Assembly: GCF_041514305.1 (NCBI RefSeq)
Contig: NZ_JBGMWH010000001.1
Span: 248,001-312,000 of the forward strand
Direction of reading: 5' to 3'
Length of the DNA stretch: 64,000 nucleotides
Origin: Salinarimonas chemoclinalis
GTDB taxonomy: Bacteria > Pseudomonadota > Alphaproteobacteria > Rhizobiales > Beijerinckiaceae
Each line of letters opens with the position of its first letter. Positions within the stretch are counted from its first letter, which is position 1. Position numbers and translations under genes: made by a program. The notes beneath the pieces are model-generated. The model ran no database searches. It was given only the letters and a program-made list of their open reading frames with translations, and was not told the DNA's origin. Below, piece by piece: positions 63,556 through 64,000 of this stretch.

Positions 63556-64000
63556 TCACTCCCACGCGCCGATCATCTGCTCGTGCTTGCGCTCCTCCGT
63601 GCGCACCGCCGGGTCGGCGGAGTGCTCGGCGAGGAACTTCTCCGCTTCGAGCGCGGCCATGCAGCCGAGCCCCGCGGCGGTGACCGCCTGGCGGTAGACG
63701 TCGTCGGCGACGTCGCCGGCCGCGAAGACGCCGGGGATCGCGGTCCTCGTCGTGCCGGGCTCGACGACGAGATAGCCGCCCTGCTTCGTCGGCAGCTGGC
63801 CGGCGAAAAGCTCGGTCGCCGGCTTGTGGCCGATGGCGATGAAGACGCCGTCCGCGCGCAGCTCGTCGACGGCGCTGGTGGTCGTATCCTTCAGCCGCAC
63901 GTGCGTGACCGCCCGCGGCGTGCCGCCACCGCAGATCTCCTCGACGGCCGCGTTCCAGCGCACGGCGATCTTCGGGTGGGCGAACAGGCGGTCCTGCAGG
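63556..64000 (-). CDS. trxB: Thioredoxin reductase, C-terminal part (start beyond window)
   Basis: The visible 147 residues match the end of TrxB: the NADP-domain tail (AVRWNAAVEEI), DGVFIAIGHKPATELF and the FAD-binding GVFAAGDVADDVYRQAVTAAGLGCMAALEAEKFL. The enzyme reduces thioredoxin with NADPH. The CxxC active site and N-terminus lie beyond the right edge. Confidence 0.93.
   Translation of the reverse strand, partial: LQDRLFAHPKIAVRWNAAVEEICGGGTPRAVTHVRLKDTTTSAVDELRADGVFIAIGHKPATELFAGQLPTKQGGYLVVEPGTTRTAIPGVFAAGDVADDVYRQAVTAAGLGCMAALEAEKFLAEHSADPAVRTEERKHEQMIGAWE

Overview
This is a roughly 70% GC, gene-dense window in which about 59 protein genes cover nearly everything. Gene content suggests an alphaproteobacterium of the order Hyphomicrobiales (Rhizobiales). 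Pointers are an ArsR-methyltransferase fusion gene next to metF and metH, an IalB-family protein, HspQ, a small SWIB protein, a sugar-type xylose ABC system with a ROK regulator, and many TRAP and ABC solute importers. The genus cannot be fixed from sequence reading alone. No rRNA, tRNA, CRISPR array, insertion sequence or intact prophage was seen.

Layout: (1) The 3' end of a fused two-domain oligopeptide ABC ATPase (1-1262). (2) A small two-gene unit on the minus strand, a RusA-type nuclease and a protein with a restriction-endonuclease-like N-terminus and a HEPN-like C-terminus (1303-2414). (3) A long minus-strand run from 12566 down to 2489: xylose importer (xylF, xylH, xylG), xylulokinase, xylose isomerase, then a di-haem peroxidase/MauG-like protein, a beta-hydroxyacid dehydrogenase and an aldehyde dehydrogenase. 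The divergent ROK regulator (xylR) is followed by an FG-GAP/ASPIC protein and a phosphatase. (4) A methionine cluster: ArsR-methyltransferase regulator, metF, metH (16789-22531), with a perfect palindrome upstream. (5) A short low-GC island (about 22545-23402). (6) mtnA plus a class II aldolase (23408-25164), a likely methylthioribose/deoxyribose salvage pair. (7) Assorted small and housekeeping genes to 32.3 kb, including a 35-residue membrane peptide, a SWIB protein and a Gly/Met-rich protein behind an AT-rich promoter region. (8) A response regulator, a CoA-transferase, an AEC transporter and a CoA-ester lyase (32.4-36.6 kb). (9) HspQ, IalB, an orphan peptide-binding protein and two degenerate proteins (36.6-41.7 kb). 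(10) Two LysR-controlled TRAP transporter loci, one with a nitrilase and an RraA-like protein (41.9-47.3 kb), one with an N-acyl-D-amino-acid deacylase (47.3-52.8 kb). (11) An SDR, DUF763, an alpha/beta hydrolase and DUF305 (52.8-57.0 kb). (12) A purine-oxidation operon: xanthine dehydrogenase xdhA-xdhB-xdhC and a nucleobase deaminase (57.3-62.8 kb). (13) An alpha/beta hydrolase and the 3' end of thioredoxin reductase.

The most unusual signal is a set of palindromic DNA elements of roughly 170-190 bp that sit inside reading frames without breaking them. One lies in the leader of the MauG-like gene, one in the leader of the FG-GAP gene, and one in the linker of XdhC. A matching 25-bp half copy lies between genes at 28.7 kb. 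They resemble in behaviour the protein-coding palindromic elements described in Rickettsia. The second notable item is the RusA plus nuclease/HEPN pair, which could be a small conflict or defence module.
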